A DNA stretch of 64,000 nucleotides from Rickettsiales bacterium UBA2645 (GTDB lineage: Bacteria; Pseudomonadota; Alphaproteobacteria; Rickettsiales; UBA1997): contig DENL01000024.1 in assembly GCA_002359655.1 (NCBI GenBank), positions 1-64,000 of the forward strand, in the 5' to 3' direction. The position numbers and the translations under genes are program-made. Within the stretch, counting starts at the first letter, position 1. Each line of letters opens with the position of its first letter. The notes beneath the pieces were generated by a model, which saw nothing but the letters and a program-made list of their open reading frames with translations, was not told the origin of the DNA and ran no database searches. This document shows positions 18,088 through 27,247 of this stretch, piece after piece.

Positions 18088-20034
18088 ATGAATAAATTAA
18101 AAAAATCGTCATCGCTAAAATATCGTGCAGATATTGACGGGCTCAGAGCTATAGCAATTCTTTTTGTTGTGTTTTTTCACTTTTGTGGTTTTACAGGTGG
18201 CTTTATTGGTGTTGATATTTTCTTTGTCATTTCAGGATTTTTGATTTCCACAATTATATTTAACGGACTCGATTCTGGCAGTTTCAGCTTTATCGATTTT
18301 TATTCTCGTCGCATCAAAAGAATATTTCCGGCGTTGCTACTGGTCTTAACTTTTAGTATTATATTTGGTTGGTTCGTTCTCTTTCCAATTGAATACAAGC
18401 TACTGAATAAACATATTTTTCGTGCCTCATACTTTGTTTCAAACTTCAATCTTTTAAAAGAAAGCAGCGATTACTTTAATAACGCTTCAGATAATAAACC
18501 CTTGCTGCATCTCTGGTCTCTCGCGGTTGAAGAGCAGTTCTACATAATCTGGCCATTGCTTATGTGGTTGGCTTGGAAGTTTAGGCTCAACGTTGTAAAG
18601 ATCGCAATTTTTATCGCGATCGGCTCATTTACTTTTGGCTTATATAAAGTTTTTCATAACAAAGCCGCAGCTTTTTATTTGCCGCAAAGCCGTTTTTGGG
18701 AGCTTTTGATTGGTTCAATATTAGTTCATGTTAACAATCGCAAAGAAGTTTTTTTAGACTGGTTTAAAAAAACTTTAAATGTCGCTGAAGCAAAAATTCT
18801 TAATCTACTTTCCTTATTAGGATTTATTTTAATCGGCATTTCAGTTTTTATCCTGGCAAGAGAAAAATATTTTCCGGGTGCTTGGGCTTTGTTGCCAACT
18901 TTTGGAGCGGCTTTAATTATTTTTGCTGGATCAAGCGCTTGGTTTAATCGTGTAATACTACAAAATTCTATTTTAGTTTGGTTTGGTCTAATCAGTTTTC
19001 CGCTTTATTTGTGGCATTGGCCGCTGCTCTCTTTTGCTAAAATAATTCAAAATGATGCTCCTATAGTTTTTATAAAAATTTTGATATTTTTAGCGTCAAT
19101 AATTCTTGCTTGGTTAACTTACAGGTTTGTTGAAAAGCCAATCCGTTTCGGAAATAAACCTAAAAAGAAGATCCTTTATCTTTGTATCTTCATGCTATTG
19201 CTTGGCGTTATAAGTAATGATCTATACAGAAATGAACGGCTAAATGTTTATCAAAAAAATAGCTGGGATTTAGTTCGTACTGATAGGTTAAAGCCTGATG
19301 AATCTTGTAATATTTTTGGAATTAATTCTAAAAATATTATTTGCTCGACAAATTCGGATAAGCCAGAAATTTTAATTGTTGGCGACAGTCATGCAACTTC
19401 GTTAAATAGCTCGGTTTATGAAAAAAAAGTAAACTTAAAAACTTTATTACTTTCTGCTAACAGCTGCTTACCATTTGATAAATATTTAGCACAAAAAGAA
19501 TTTAAGCATGACGACTGTAGAAATCTTACAACTCAAATCAAATTTGCGGTTAAAGAGGTAAGTAGTATTAAAACCATAATCATCATGACTTACTCACCAG
19601 AAGAAGAAGACTTCGAGAAATATGGTTTTAACAATAGTACGAAAAAAAACGAGTCGAAGGATTTGTTTCTAAAAGGATATAGTGATTTTATAGCCGAGCT
19701 AATATCCGCTGGCAAAAATGTAGTTTTTGTTGTCGATGTTCCCAAACTTTCACACGATCCCAAACTATGTGTAACTAGAATCTTTAATAAAAATCCAGCC
19801 TCAGATTGTAAGATAGGAAAAAATTTGGTTTTTGAGAAAGAAGCCTCCTACAGAAAAATAGTCAAAGATCTTAAAAAAATAAATCCCAAACTAAATTTGT
19901 TTTACAGCTCAGACGTGTTTTGCGATGAAAATTATTGCTACGGCAAAGATTCCAACAATATATTTTATTACGATCAACATCACTTGAGCGTTGCCGGCAG
20001 TAAAAAATTATTAGACTCACTTTCTTTAAAATAG
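18088..20034 (+). CDS. acyltransferase-3 / SGNH fusion (OafA/OatA-like O-acetyltransferase)
   Basis: A 648-residue inner-membrane protein. Residues about 10-380 form an acyltransferase-3 domain with about ten or eleven membrane segments: YRADIDGLRAIAIL, the conserved histidine of VVFFHFCG, RRIKRIFPALL and SLAVEEQFYIIWPL. The C-terminal third is an extracytoplasmic SGNH domain with the nucleophile block IVGDSHATS and the acid-base block DQHHLS. This arrangement acetylates O-antigen, capsule or peptidoglycan. The frame opens at a TTG overlapping purL, but the ATG at 18088 starts the family-like sequence. It is the first of three O-acetylation genes between the purL halves. Confidence 0.9.
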   Translation: MNKLKKSSSLKYRADIDGLRAIAILFVVFFHFCGFTGGFIGVDIFFVISGFLISTIIFNGLDSGSFSFIDFYSRRIKRIFPALLLVLTFSIIFGWFVLFPIEYKLLNKHIFRASYFVSNFNLLKESSDYFNNASDNKPLLHLWSLAVEEQFYIIWPLLMWLAWKFRLNVVKIAIFIAIGSFTFGLYKVFHNKAAAFYLPQSRFWELLIGSILVHVNNRKEVFLDWFKKTLNVAEAKILNLLSLLGFILIGISVFILAREKYFPGAWALLPTFGAALIIFAGSSAWFNRVILQNSILVWFGLISFPLYLWHWPLLSFAKIIQNDAPIVFIKILIFLASIILAWLTYRFVEKPIRFGNKPKKKILYLCIFMLLLGVISNDLYRNERLNVYQKNSWDLVRTDRLKPDESCNIFGINSKNIICSTNSDKPEILIVGDSHATSLNSSVYEKKVNLKTLLLSANSCLPFDKYLAQKEFKHDDCRNLTTQIKFAVKEVSSIKTIIIMTYSPEEEDFEKYGFNNSTKKNESKDLFLKGYSDFIAELISAGKNVVFVVDVPKLSHDPKLCVTRIFNKNPASDCKIGKNLVFEKEASYRKIVKDLKKINPKLNLFYSSDVFCDENYCYGKDSNNIFYYDQHHLSVAGSKKLLDSLSLK

Positions 20035-20045
20035 ATTTCAGACAA

Positions 20046-21449
20046 ATGGTTTTTAGCTCAAATATTTTCTTGTTTTTGTTTTTACCGCTAACTTTGTTTT
20101 TATATTTTGCAGCGCCAGAGAAATTGGTTGGTAAAAAATATAAAAATTATTTGCTACTGCTTGCAAGCTTGCTTTTTTATGCTTGGGGCGAGCCGCAATA
20201 TCTGGTTTTATTAATAGTTTCGATTGTCGGAAATTATTTTTTCGGGTTAGCAATTGAGAAAAAGTCGCGCGATTTTTATGTAACTGTCGCGATTGCTTTT
20301 AACCTTCTGCTACTTGGCTACTTCAAATACGCTAACTTTTTAGTAGAAAATCTAAATCACATTCTGCCCTACCAAATCACGCTTGCCAAAGTTCATTTAC
20401 CGATTGGAATTTCATTTTTTACTTTCCACGCCATTTCTTATTTGGTTGATATTTATCGTAAAAAATCTCGCGCACAAAAAAATATTTTTGATTTAGCACT
20501 TTATATTGCCTTCTTTCCGCAGCTTATCGCTGGGCCAATCGTGCGTTATAATTTTATTGAAAAATATTTGACCAAGCGCCGTCATAACTTATTTTTCGTA
20601 GCTTACGGTATACGTCGATTTTTAATTGGTCTTGGTAAAAAAGTAATTATTGCCAATCCTTTGGGTGAAGTCGCTGATGTGGTTTTTGCTTTACCTGCAG
20701 CTGATTTAAGCACGCCACTTTCTTGGTTTGGAATTATTTGCTACACTTTACAAATCTATTTTGATTTTTCTGGTTACTCTGACATGGCAATTGGATTGGC
20801 AAGAATTTGCGGCTTTAAATTTCCAGAAAATTTTAACTACCCTTACATTTCTCGCTCAATCAAAGAATTTTGGAGAAGATGGCACATGTCTCTTTCTGCT
20901 TGGTTTCGTGACTATGTTTACATTCCGCTTGGTGGAAATCGTGTTTCTTTATCGCGGCAATATTTCAACCTAGTTTTAGTATTTTTCCTTTGCGGATTAT
21001 GGCATGGCGCTAGCTGGAATTTCATAATTTGGGGCATGTTTCATGGGTTCTTTTTGGTTGCAGAACGTATTGTTCCCTCACACTTTGTCGTGCCAAAATT
21101 TTTACAATATTTCTACGCAATTTTTGTGGTGATAATTGGTTGGGTATTTTTCCGTAGTCCTGATTTATCTCACGCTTTAAATTATTTACACACAATGTTT
21201 GGTGACGTTGTTGCAGCTTCCACAAATCTCGATACGGCAAGATTGCTTCACTCGCACTTTGTTTGGATGTCTTTTGCCCTTGCTATTATTGGTTTTTCGC
21301 CATTGGTTAAAAATATTTCCTTAAAGTTAATTCGTAAAAACAAAACTTTCTTTGTTGCTTACGATATTTTTTTGATTGGCGTATTTGTTTTTGCAATTAT
21401 TCGCATTTCAGCCTCGACGCATAATCCATTTATTTATTTTCAGTTTTAG
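20046..21449 (+). CDS. MBOAT O-acyltransferase, AlgI-like
   Basis: A 467-residue multi-pass membrane-bound O-acyltransferase. Family marks are LPIGISFFTFHAISYLVD, FPQLIAGPIVRY, the IKEFWRRWHMSLSAWFRDYVYIPLGG block, and the active-site histidine of LCGLWHGASWNF. AlgI, DltB and PatA proteins of this type move acetyl or alanyl groups across the membrane for an extracytoplasmic partner. The next gene, 2 bases away, encodes just such an AlgJ/X-like partner. No alginate polymerase genes are seen, so the target polymer is probably another surface polysaccharide or peptidoglycan. Confidence 0.93.
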   Translation: MVFSSNIFLFLFLPLTLFLYFAAPEKLVGKKYKNYLLLLASLLFYAWGEPQYLVLLIVSIVGNYFFGLAIEKKSRDFYVTVAIAFNLLLLGYFKYANFLVENLNHILPYQITLAKVHLPIGISFFTFHAISYLVDIYRKKSRAQKNIFDLALYIAFFPQLIAGPIVRYNFIEKYLTKRRHNLFFVAYGIRRFLIGLGKKVIIANPLGEVADVVFALPAADLSTPLSWFGIICYTLQIYFDFSGYSDMAIGLARICGFKFPENFNYPYISRSIKEFWRRWHMSLSAWFRDYVYIPLGGNRVSLSRQYFNLVLVFFLCGLWHGASWNFIIWGMFHGFFLVAERIVPSHFVVPKFLQYFYAIFVVIIGWVFFRSPDLSHALNYLHTMFGDVVAASTNLDTARLLHSHFVWMSFALAIIGFSPLVKNISLKLIRKNKTFFVAYDIFLIGVFVFAIIRISASTHNPFIYFQF

Positions 21450-21451
21450 TA

Positions 21452-22567
21452 ATGAAACAAAACAAGTTTTTAATTATTGCTTTTGCTTTGATTTTAGTGA
21501 TTCCAGCGCTGGATAACATTTTCAACTTTTCGCCCGTGAAAGAACTTTTTGAAAAAAGAAAAGAAGTTGCAGCGCCAAAATTTCCCGAATCTTTTGCTGA
21601 CTTAATTTCTTTTCCAAAAAATTTTGATGCTTTCTTTAGCGATAATTATGGCATGCGTAAAACTTTAATTACACTTCACAGCGCGCTGATGGATAAAGTT
21701 TTTGATGAGTCGCCCAGCTCAAGAGTCGTGATTGGTAAAGAAGGTTGGTATTATTTTAATAATTATAATTCGATTTTAGACGCTGAAGGTCAGGCTACAA
21801 TTGATGATCAACTAGTTGCGCGTGGCGTTGAGCATTTTGCTAAAAATCGTAAACAAGTTGAAGATTCAGGAATGATTTATTTACTAATTATCGCGGCAGA
21901 TAAAACTTCAATTTATCCAGAATTTTTGCCAGATTATATCAAGCCAACTCCACTTGGAAATCATCGCGTTGACAAATTTTTAAATGCGCTAAAAGCAAAA
22001 TATCCTGACTTTCCATTGATCGATGCCAGACCAATTTTGCTTAAAGCTAAGCTGAAAGAAAAAGTTTACCAAGAAACTGACACACATTGGAATCGTCGCG
22101 GCGCTCACACAACCTACATGGAAATGATGAAAATGCTGGCTAAAAAAAATCCGCGCTTTGTGGCAAATCCAAGAAGTAAATTTAAAGATATAGCTAACGA
22201 GTGGATCAAAGGTGATATTTCTGATATTATGGGAAATAATGCTTCTAACTTGAACTATGAATTAGAACCGAAATTCAAAGAGACTATTCATCAAGTTCAG
22301 CCAAATGAAACTGAAAAAAAGAAATTTCACAATGTAACAATTTTCTCTAACGATAATAAAAATTTGCCACGACTTTTTGTTTATCAGGATTCTTACTTTG
22401 CTGATTTAGTTCGTTTTGTTTCGCAGCATTTTTCCTACGCTCTCTACACCAACCAATATCCTTGCGACATTGAAATTGAAACGGTAAAAAAATACCGTGC
22501 TAATGTTGTGATGCAGGAATTCTGGGAAGGTCGGGTGGAAGTGGTTCTTAATACTTGTAAGCAATAA
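21452..22567 (+). CDS. AlgJ/AlgX-like SGNH acetyltransferase (DHHW family)
   Basis: A 371-residue protein with one N-terminal membrane anchor (about residues 5-25) and an extracytoplasmic SGNH-hydrolase-like domain. The catalytic Asp-His block appears as ETDTHWNRRGA and the serine block as FVYQDSYFADL, as in AlgJ and AlgX. It would accept the acetyl group passed by the AlgI-like MBOAT encoded immediately upstream and place it on a polymer. Its stop is 17 bases before the second half of purL, closing the three-gene cassette. Confidence 0.88.
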   Translation: MKQNKFLIIAFALILVIPALDNIFNFSPVKELFEKRKEVAAPKFPESFADLISFPKNFDAFFSDNYGMRKTLITLHSALMDKVFDESPSSRVVIGKEGWYYFNNYNSILDAEGQATIDDQLVARGVEHFAKNRKQVEDSGMIYLLIIAADKTSIYPEFLPDYIKPTPLGNHRVDKFLNALKAKYPDFPLIDARPILLKAKLKEKVYQETDTHWNRRGAHTTYMEMMKMLAKKNPRFVANPRSKFKDIANEWIKGDISDIMGNNASNLNYELEPKFKETIHQVQPNETEKKKFHNVTIFSNDNKNLPRLFVYQDSYFADLVRFVSQHFSYALYTNQYPCDIEIETVKKYRANVVMQEFWEGRVEVVLNTCKQ

Positions 22568-22583
22568 ATAAATTTTTTTAAAA

Positions 22584-23597
22584 ATGATTCTCGAAAATCT
22601 AAAAGCTGTTTTACAAAATCCCAATATTGCATCTAAAAAATGGATCTATCAACAGTACGATTCACAAGTAATGAATGACACAATTTATACTCGTGGCGAT
22701 GCAGCGATTGTTCGTGTTCATGGCACCAACAAAGCTTTGGCGATGACTACAGATTGCACACCGCGCTATGTTGAAGCTGATCCTTTCGAAGGCGCAAAAC
22801 AAGCAGTTGCAGAAACTTATCGCAATATTTCTGCAGTTGGTGCCAAACCTTTGGCAATCACTAATTGTTTGAATTTTGGCAATCCGCAAAAGCCTGAAAT
22901 TATGGGGCAAATTGTGCGAGCGATTAATGGCATCACTGAAGCTTGCAAAGCTTTAGATTATCCAGTTATTTCGGGAAATGTTTCGCTCTACAATGAAACC
23001 GATGGAAAAGCAATTCAACCAACACCAGCAATTGGCGGCGTTGGTCTTTTAAAAGATTTAAAAAAAAGATGTGACTTAAATTTTAAAAGAGTTGGTGATG
23101 AAATTTTTGTGATCGGCAAAACTTCTGGCCATATTAATTGCTCAATATTTGAGCAAGAGATTTTAAAAACTGAGAGCAAAAAAAATCCGCCAAAAGTTAA
23201 TTTAGAAGAAGAAAAGAAACATTCTGAGTTTGTTCGTGAGTTGATTGAAAGCAAAGAAATCAATGCTTGCCACGATATTTCTGATGGCGGTTTATTGGTA
23301 AGTTTATTTGAAATGTCACAAGATAATTTTGGCTGCAATGTTGATATTTCATCTCTCGCAACAGAATCAGAGGTTGATAAAAATCATTTATTATTCGGCG
23401 AAGATCAGTCACGCTATGTTGTGGCTCTTGATCCTGCGCAGGTTCTTGAATTTAAAAAGAAAGCAGCAAAAAAAACTATTCAAGTTTTTAAAGTTGGAGA
23501 AGTTATTAAAGAAAAAATCAAAATTAACGCTGAAGAAATTTTAGTAAAAGAATTACAAGATTTGAACGAGGCACTTTTGCCAAAATATTTTTCTTGA
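22584..23597 (+). CDS. purL: phosphoribosylformylglycinamidine synthase PurL, C-terminal half
   Basis: The 337 residues match the second half of PurL: SPNIASK-type start seen here as NPNIASKKWIYQQYD, then GDAAIVRVHGTNKALAMTTDC, NCLNFGNPQKPE, SGNVSLYNE and CHDISDGGLLVSLFEM. It has its own ATG and no frameshift. With the N-terminal half (16925-18064) the total is 716 residues, close to the usual length of small-type PurL, so little or nothing is lost at the junction. The AIRS-like halves are structurally pseudo-symmetric, which makes assembly from two chains conceivable. The fusion acyltransferase gene starts 7 bases after it. Confidence 0.93.
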   Translation: MILENLKAVLQNPNIASKKWIYQQYDSQVMNDTIYTRGDAAIVRVHGTNKALAMTTDCTPRYVEADPFEGAKQAVAETYRNISAVGAKPLAITNCLNFGNPQKPEIMGQIVRAINGITEACKALDYPVISGNVSLYNETDGKAIQPTPAIGGVGLLKDLKKRCDLNFKRVGDEIFVIGKTSGHINCSIFEQEILKTESKKNPPKVNLEEEKKHSEFVRELIESKEINACHDISDGGLLVSLFEMSQDNFGCNVDISSLATESEVDKNHLLFGEDQSRYVVALDPAQVLEFKKKAAKKTIQVFKVGEVIKEKIKINAEEILVKELQDLNEALLPKYFS

Positions 23598-23604
23598 ACT
23601 TAAA

Positions 23605-25764
23605 ATGGTTTCGAAAGCCTTTCAATACACAGCTCTTGCGCTTAAAGTTTTAGAAAAAATTTTAGGCTCAAAATTTTCAGTTAGCGGTATTGAAAAATTA
23701 CCAAACCAACCAATTCTCTTTGTTAGTAATCACTTCACGCGTTTTGAAACTTTCGTTGTTCCCTATATAATTTATAAATATTCTGGTCTGCAAATAAGAT
23801 GCTTGGCGGATTCTGGACTTTATCATGGTAGGCTTGGAAATTTTCTGACTTCTGTTGGTACGATTTCAACCAAAAATCCCAATCGCGATAGTATAATTTT
23901 AAAAGATTTAGTTAGCTCTAAATACAACTGGATGATTTATCCGGAAGGTAGCATGATCAAAAGCAAAGAAACCAAAAAAGAAAGTGGCTTCGTTAATTAT
24001 ACACCAAATCGTATTGGACCAGTTAGAACTGGCTCAGCCGTGATGGCTTTAAAATCGCAGCTTTATCGCGATGATATGAATGAAGCAGCTGCGCAAAATA
24101 GAATTAAAGATCTTAATCGCTTGGAGGAAGAATGCGGTGTAAAATACAACGAATCTTTCAATCAAATTAGCACTTATATCGTACCTTTAAATATCAGCTA
24201 TTACCCAATTCGCCCTGGTGAAAATAAGATAAAAAGAATAGCGGCGCGTTTGATTAAAAAAATTCCGGCACAAGTTGCTGAAGAGTTAGAAATTGAGGGA
24301 AATTTATTATTAGGCTCTGATATCAATTTGCATTTTGGTGAGCCAATCAATCTTCACAATTATTTAAAACCAGTTCGCGGATTGGCTAGTCAAATTCCGC
24401 TGATTAAAAGTGAAACTAAAAATAACTTTATTTTAAAATATTTTAAATATCGCTTAACCAACGATTTTATGGATAAAATTTACTCTGATTTGCAGATAAA
24501 TTTTGATCACATTTTTAGCGCCGCATTGCATCATATTTTGGAAGATGAAATAGAAATCATTCGCTTAAAACGAATTATTTATCTCTCAGCTGTCATGATC
24601 GATAAGCGTAAATATCGTTTAAATAAAAGCATTTTGGAAGAAAATCTCTTTAAACTTTTTATCGATGAGCCACACAAAGAATTCGATAGTGTTTTTGATT
24701 TAGCAAAAAAACAAAACTTAATTGAAGAAATAAGCGCAGGTAAAATAAGAATTAAAAAAGAGAATCTAGATAAGCAATTTGATTTCCATGAGATCAGGCT
24801 AGAAAATACTCTGCATGTTATTGCTAATGAATTTAGCTTGCTTGACGAGCCAAATAAAATTGTTTTGAAAAATTCTAAACTTTCTGACGAGCAGTTAAAA
24901 GAGGGAGTTTTTGCAGAGATTTATGAAAAAGATTTAGAGATATTTCAAAACGATTATCAAAGTTTTTTCGATAAAGTTTTTTCTAAAGATAAGTCAATTG
25001 GTTCACCTTTCTTTCTGCCATCTAAAAGCAAGTCTAAATCTGAAGTTGGTGTTTTGGTTTGTCATGGATATAAAGCTGCTCCAAAAGAAATTGCAGATTT
25101 GGCACAATTTATTAATGGCTGTGGATCGCAGGTTTACGGTGTGCGATTGAAAGGTCATGGCACCGCTCCAATCAATATGAAAGATGTTTCTTGGCAAGAA
25201 TGGTATGACAGTTTGCAGCGCGGTTATGCGGCTTTGAAAAATTCTTGTTCTAAAATTGTAATCATTGGTTTTTCTACTGGTGGACTTTTAGGGCTTTTGT
25301 CTTGTGCTAATAAAAAAAATATCAGTGCAATTATTTCGATTAACTCAGCTTTAAAATTACTTGATATTAGAACTAGATTTGTTCCCGGAATTAACATCTG
25401 GAATGAACTATTAGAGAAGTTGCACATCAACAAAAGAAGGGTAGAATTTATCGATGATCAACCAGAAAATCCGCAAATTAACTACAGCAGAAATTATCTA
25501 AAAGCTGTAGAACAGCTGGGAAGGTTAATGGAAGAATGTAATGCAAATTTAAAAAAGATTTCCACTCCCGCTTTGGTAATTCAGGCAAAGTATGATCCAG
25601 TAGTTAATCCAGAGAGTGGCAAAATAATTTTTGGCAAAATTAAATCAGAAAATAAATCGTTGTTTGAGCCAAATTTGTCCAATCACTGCATCGTGAGCGG
25701 AAATCATAAAGAAGATGTTTTCGAAGTGATAAAAAGCTTTCTTGCTAAGCTAAATTTGTTGTAA
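23605..25764 (+). CDS. PlsC-like acyltransferase fused to an alpha/beta hydrolase
   Basis: A 719-residue two-domain protein. Residues about 20-260 are a PlsC-type glycerophospholipid acyltransferase: SNHFTRFE carries the catalytic histidine with Glu where Asp is usual (HX4E), and YPEGSMIKS matches the PEGTRS substrate block. Residues about 470-719 are a lysophospholipase- or esterase-like hydrolase: VCHGYKAAP, nucleophile serine in GFSTGG, aspartate in AKYDPVVNPES and histidine in SGNHKED. The middle 200 residues are helical with no known domain. One chain could both deacylate and reacylate lipids, or transfer acyl chains; the substrate is unknown. Confidence 0.85.
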   Translation: MVSKAFQYTALALKVLEKILGSKFSVSGIEKLPNQPILFVSNHFTRFETFVVPYIIYKYSGLQIRCLADSGLYHGRLGNFLTSVGTISTKNPNRDSIILKDLVSSKYNWMIYPEGSMIKSKETKKESGFVNYTPNRIGPVRTGSAVMALKSQLYRDDMNEAAAQNRIKDLNRLEEECGVKYNESFNQISTYIVPLNISYYPIRPGENKIKRIAARLIKKIPAQVAEELEIEGNLLLGSDINLHFGEPINLHNYLKPVRGLASQIPLIKSETKNNFILKYFKYRLTNDFMDKIYSDLQINFDHIFSAALHHILEDEIEIIRLKRIIYLSAVMIDKRKYRLNKSILEENLFKLFIDEPHKEFDSVFDLAKKQNLIEEISAGKIRIKKENLDKQFDFHEIRLENTLHVIANEFSLLDEPNKIVLKNSKLSDEQLKEGVFAEIYEKDLEIFQNDYQSFFDKVFSKDKSIGSPFFLPSKSKSKSEVGVLVCHGYKAAPKEIADLAQFINGCGSQVYGVRLKGHGTAPINMKDVSWQEWYDSLQRGYAALKNSCSKIVIIGFSTGGLLGLLSCANKKNISAIISINSALKLLDIRTRFVPGINIWNELLEKLHINKRRVEFIDDQPENPQINYSRNYLKAVEQLGRLMEECNANLKKISTPALVIQAKYDPVVNPESGKIIFGKIKSENKSLFEPNLSNHCIVSGNHKEDVFEVIKSFLAKLNLL

Positions 25765-25772
25765 AATTGGAT

Positions 25773-25896
25773 TGCTTAAAAAATAATCTTCCCCGTATTT
25801 CCCGTTAACATAAGGGATGAGGTTCCCGCAAGGCGGGACATGGCTTGTGCCATGATGCCTTATCCCGTAGGGATAAAGGCCCTAATCTTTTAAGCA
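25773..25896. ncRNA. GC-rich multi-hairpin element, structured RNA or palindromic repeat
   Basis: A 124-base segment closed by a 9-base-pair stem (TGCTTAAAA 25773-25781 with TTTTAAGCA 25888-25896). Inside are three compact hairpins in a row: TCCCGC/GCGGGA (25824-25838), CATGGC/GCCATG (25839-25854), and TTATCCC/GGGATAA extended by GCC/GGC across one bulge (25857-25880). A weaker TCCC/GGGA pair lies at 25800-25817. The cloverleaf-like layout is GC-rich against an AT-rich background. It fills the gap between the acyltransferase-hydrolase gene and virB10. It may be a leader or processed RNA, or a small mobile palindromic element whose outer stem is a terminal inverted repeat; no target duplication is evident. 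Confidence 0.5.
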
Positions 25897-25930
25897 TATT
25901 TAGTTTTTAAATTCTCTTATCCGCCTTTTA

Positions 25931-27247
25931 ATGAAAAGCAAATTTACAAAAATTCTGTCGCCAGAAAAAGAGCCAGATAAAGAACTAGAAGAAAATGCAG
26001 AAGATAGTTCTGAGGTTGAAGATGGTGGACCCGCGATTGCATCTACAAAAAAGAATCGCTTAATCGTTATTGCTCTATCTTCAATTTTGATTACTGTCGT
26101 AATTTATTTTAACTTTTTTAAAAGTGCTCCTCCAGAAAAAGTACCAGAAAAATTGCAAGAAGTTGTAGCTCCTCCAACTAAAAATGTCGCCAAAAGTGAT
26201 GACGGAAAGTCCCCTTTTGAAATCGATATTCCAAAAGAAAAAACTAAAGAAGATGTTGAACTTTTAGATAAGCCTGCAGTTCCAGAAATTCCATCTTTGC
26301 CGGAAGGCGCTGTTTTGCCACAAGATAATATTCCAGCTCCAGTTGCTGAGCCAGCTTTGCCAACAATTGCACCAAATCAACAAGCTTTACCTAATCAGCA
26401 AAAAAACGATATTTCTAACCCAGTCATTCAAACAGATAAAGCGCCAGATGTTGTAGAAAAAAAGAAAGATATTGATCCGCGCTACTCGCCAATTGTGGTA
26501 TTTTCTGGTGGAGGAGATTCAAAAAGTTTAGGAGTCGGTTATGATAAAAATATTATTAACCTGAATGAAAATCCAATTGGTAAATTAGATAAAAGCAAAA
26601 TCGGAGTTACCACAACTTATGTTGGAGACAGAGTTCATGCAATTACTCAAGGTAAGCTTATTAACGCTGTACTTGAAACTGCGGTTAATACTGAAATTCC
26701 CGGATCAGTTCGCGGCATCATTAGTCGCGATGTTTATGGTGAATCTGGAAACGAAGTTTTAATTCCAAAAGGTTCAAGATTATACGGATCTTACTCAAGT
26801 CAAATTGCCAAAGGGCAGGGTCGAGTTAATATTTCTTGGACGCGCTTGATTAGACCTGATGGAGTTGATTTAGGAATTTCTTTCAATGCTTCCGATCAAT
26901 TTGGTCGTTCAGGAATTCCGGGTAATGTTGATAATAAATATGGCAGCGTTATTGCTGGATCTCTTTTGACCAGTGTTCTTACTGTCGGAGCAGCAGCTGC
27001 AGCAAATAAAATTTTAGGCAGTAGCAGCAATGTCTCAACAACAACAAGTAATGGTTCAACAACCACAACGGGAAGCGCTGCTAATCAAGCTGTTGCGGAT
27101 GTTAGCAAAACAATCATTGATACCGCGGGTCAAATTGTAAGTAATTCAATAAATACAACCCCGGTTATCACGGTTCCTCAGGGCACAAAAATTACTGTGA
27201 TTGTTAATTCTGATATGAATCTTCCTTCAATCTTAGCTGGCTACTAG
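25931..27247 (+). CDS. virB10: type IV secretion protein VirB10 (RvhB10-like)
   Basis: A 438-residue VirB10/TrbI-family protein, which spans both membranes and links the inner-membrane motor to the outer-membrane pore of the type IV secretion system. A cytoplasmic tail is followed by one membrane segment (about residues 42-62), a proline-rich periplasmic stretch (about 65-180) and the C-terminal beta-barrel domain, including SRDVYGESGNEVLIPKGSRLYG and a hydrophobic alanine-rich antenna near 350-360. virB8 and virB9 lie 27 kb away, so the system is dispersed as in Rickettsiales. Its stop TAG overlaps the next gene's GTG by one base. Confidence 0.93.
   Translation: MKSKFTKILSPEKEPDKELEENAEDSSEVEDGGPAIASTKKNRLIVIALSSILITVVIYFNFFKSAPPEKVPEKLQEVVAPPTKNVAKSDDGKSPFEIDIPKEKTKEDVELLDKPAVPEIPSLPEGAVLPQDNIPAPVAEPALPTIAPNQQALPNQQKNDISNPVIQTDKAPDVVEKKKDIDPRYSPIVVFSGGGDSKSLGVGYDKNIINLNENPIGKLDKSKIGVTTTYVGDRVHAITQGKLINAVLETAVNTEIPGSVRGIISRDVYGESGNEVLIPKGSRLYGSYSSQIAKGQGRVNISWTRLIRPDGVDLGISFNASDQFGRSGIPGNVDNKYGSVIAGSLLTSVLTVGAAAAANKILGSSSNVSTTTSNGSTTTTGSAANQAVADVSKTIIDTAGQIVSNSINTTPVITVPQGTKITVIVNSDMNLPSILAGY

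Noticed and set aside
18065..22583. Transposon or integron carrying the O-acetylation genes
   Set aside because: I see no transposase, terminal inverted repeats or target duplication at either edge of the insertion.
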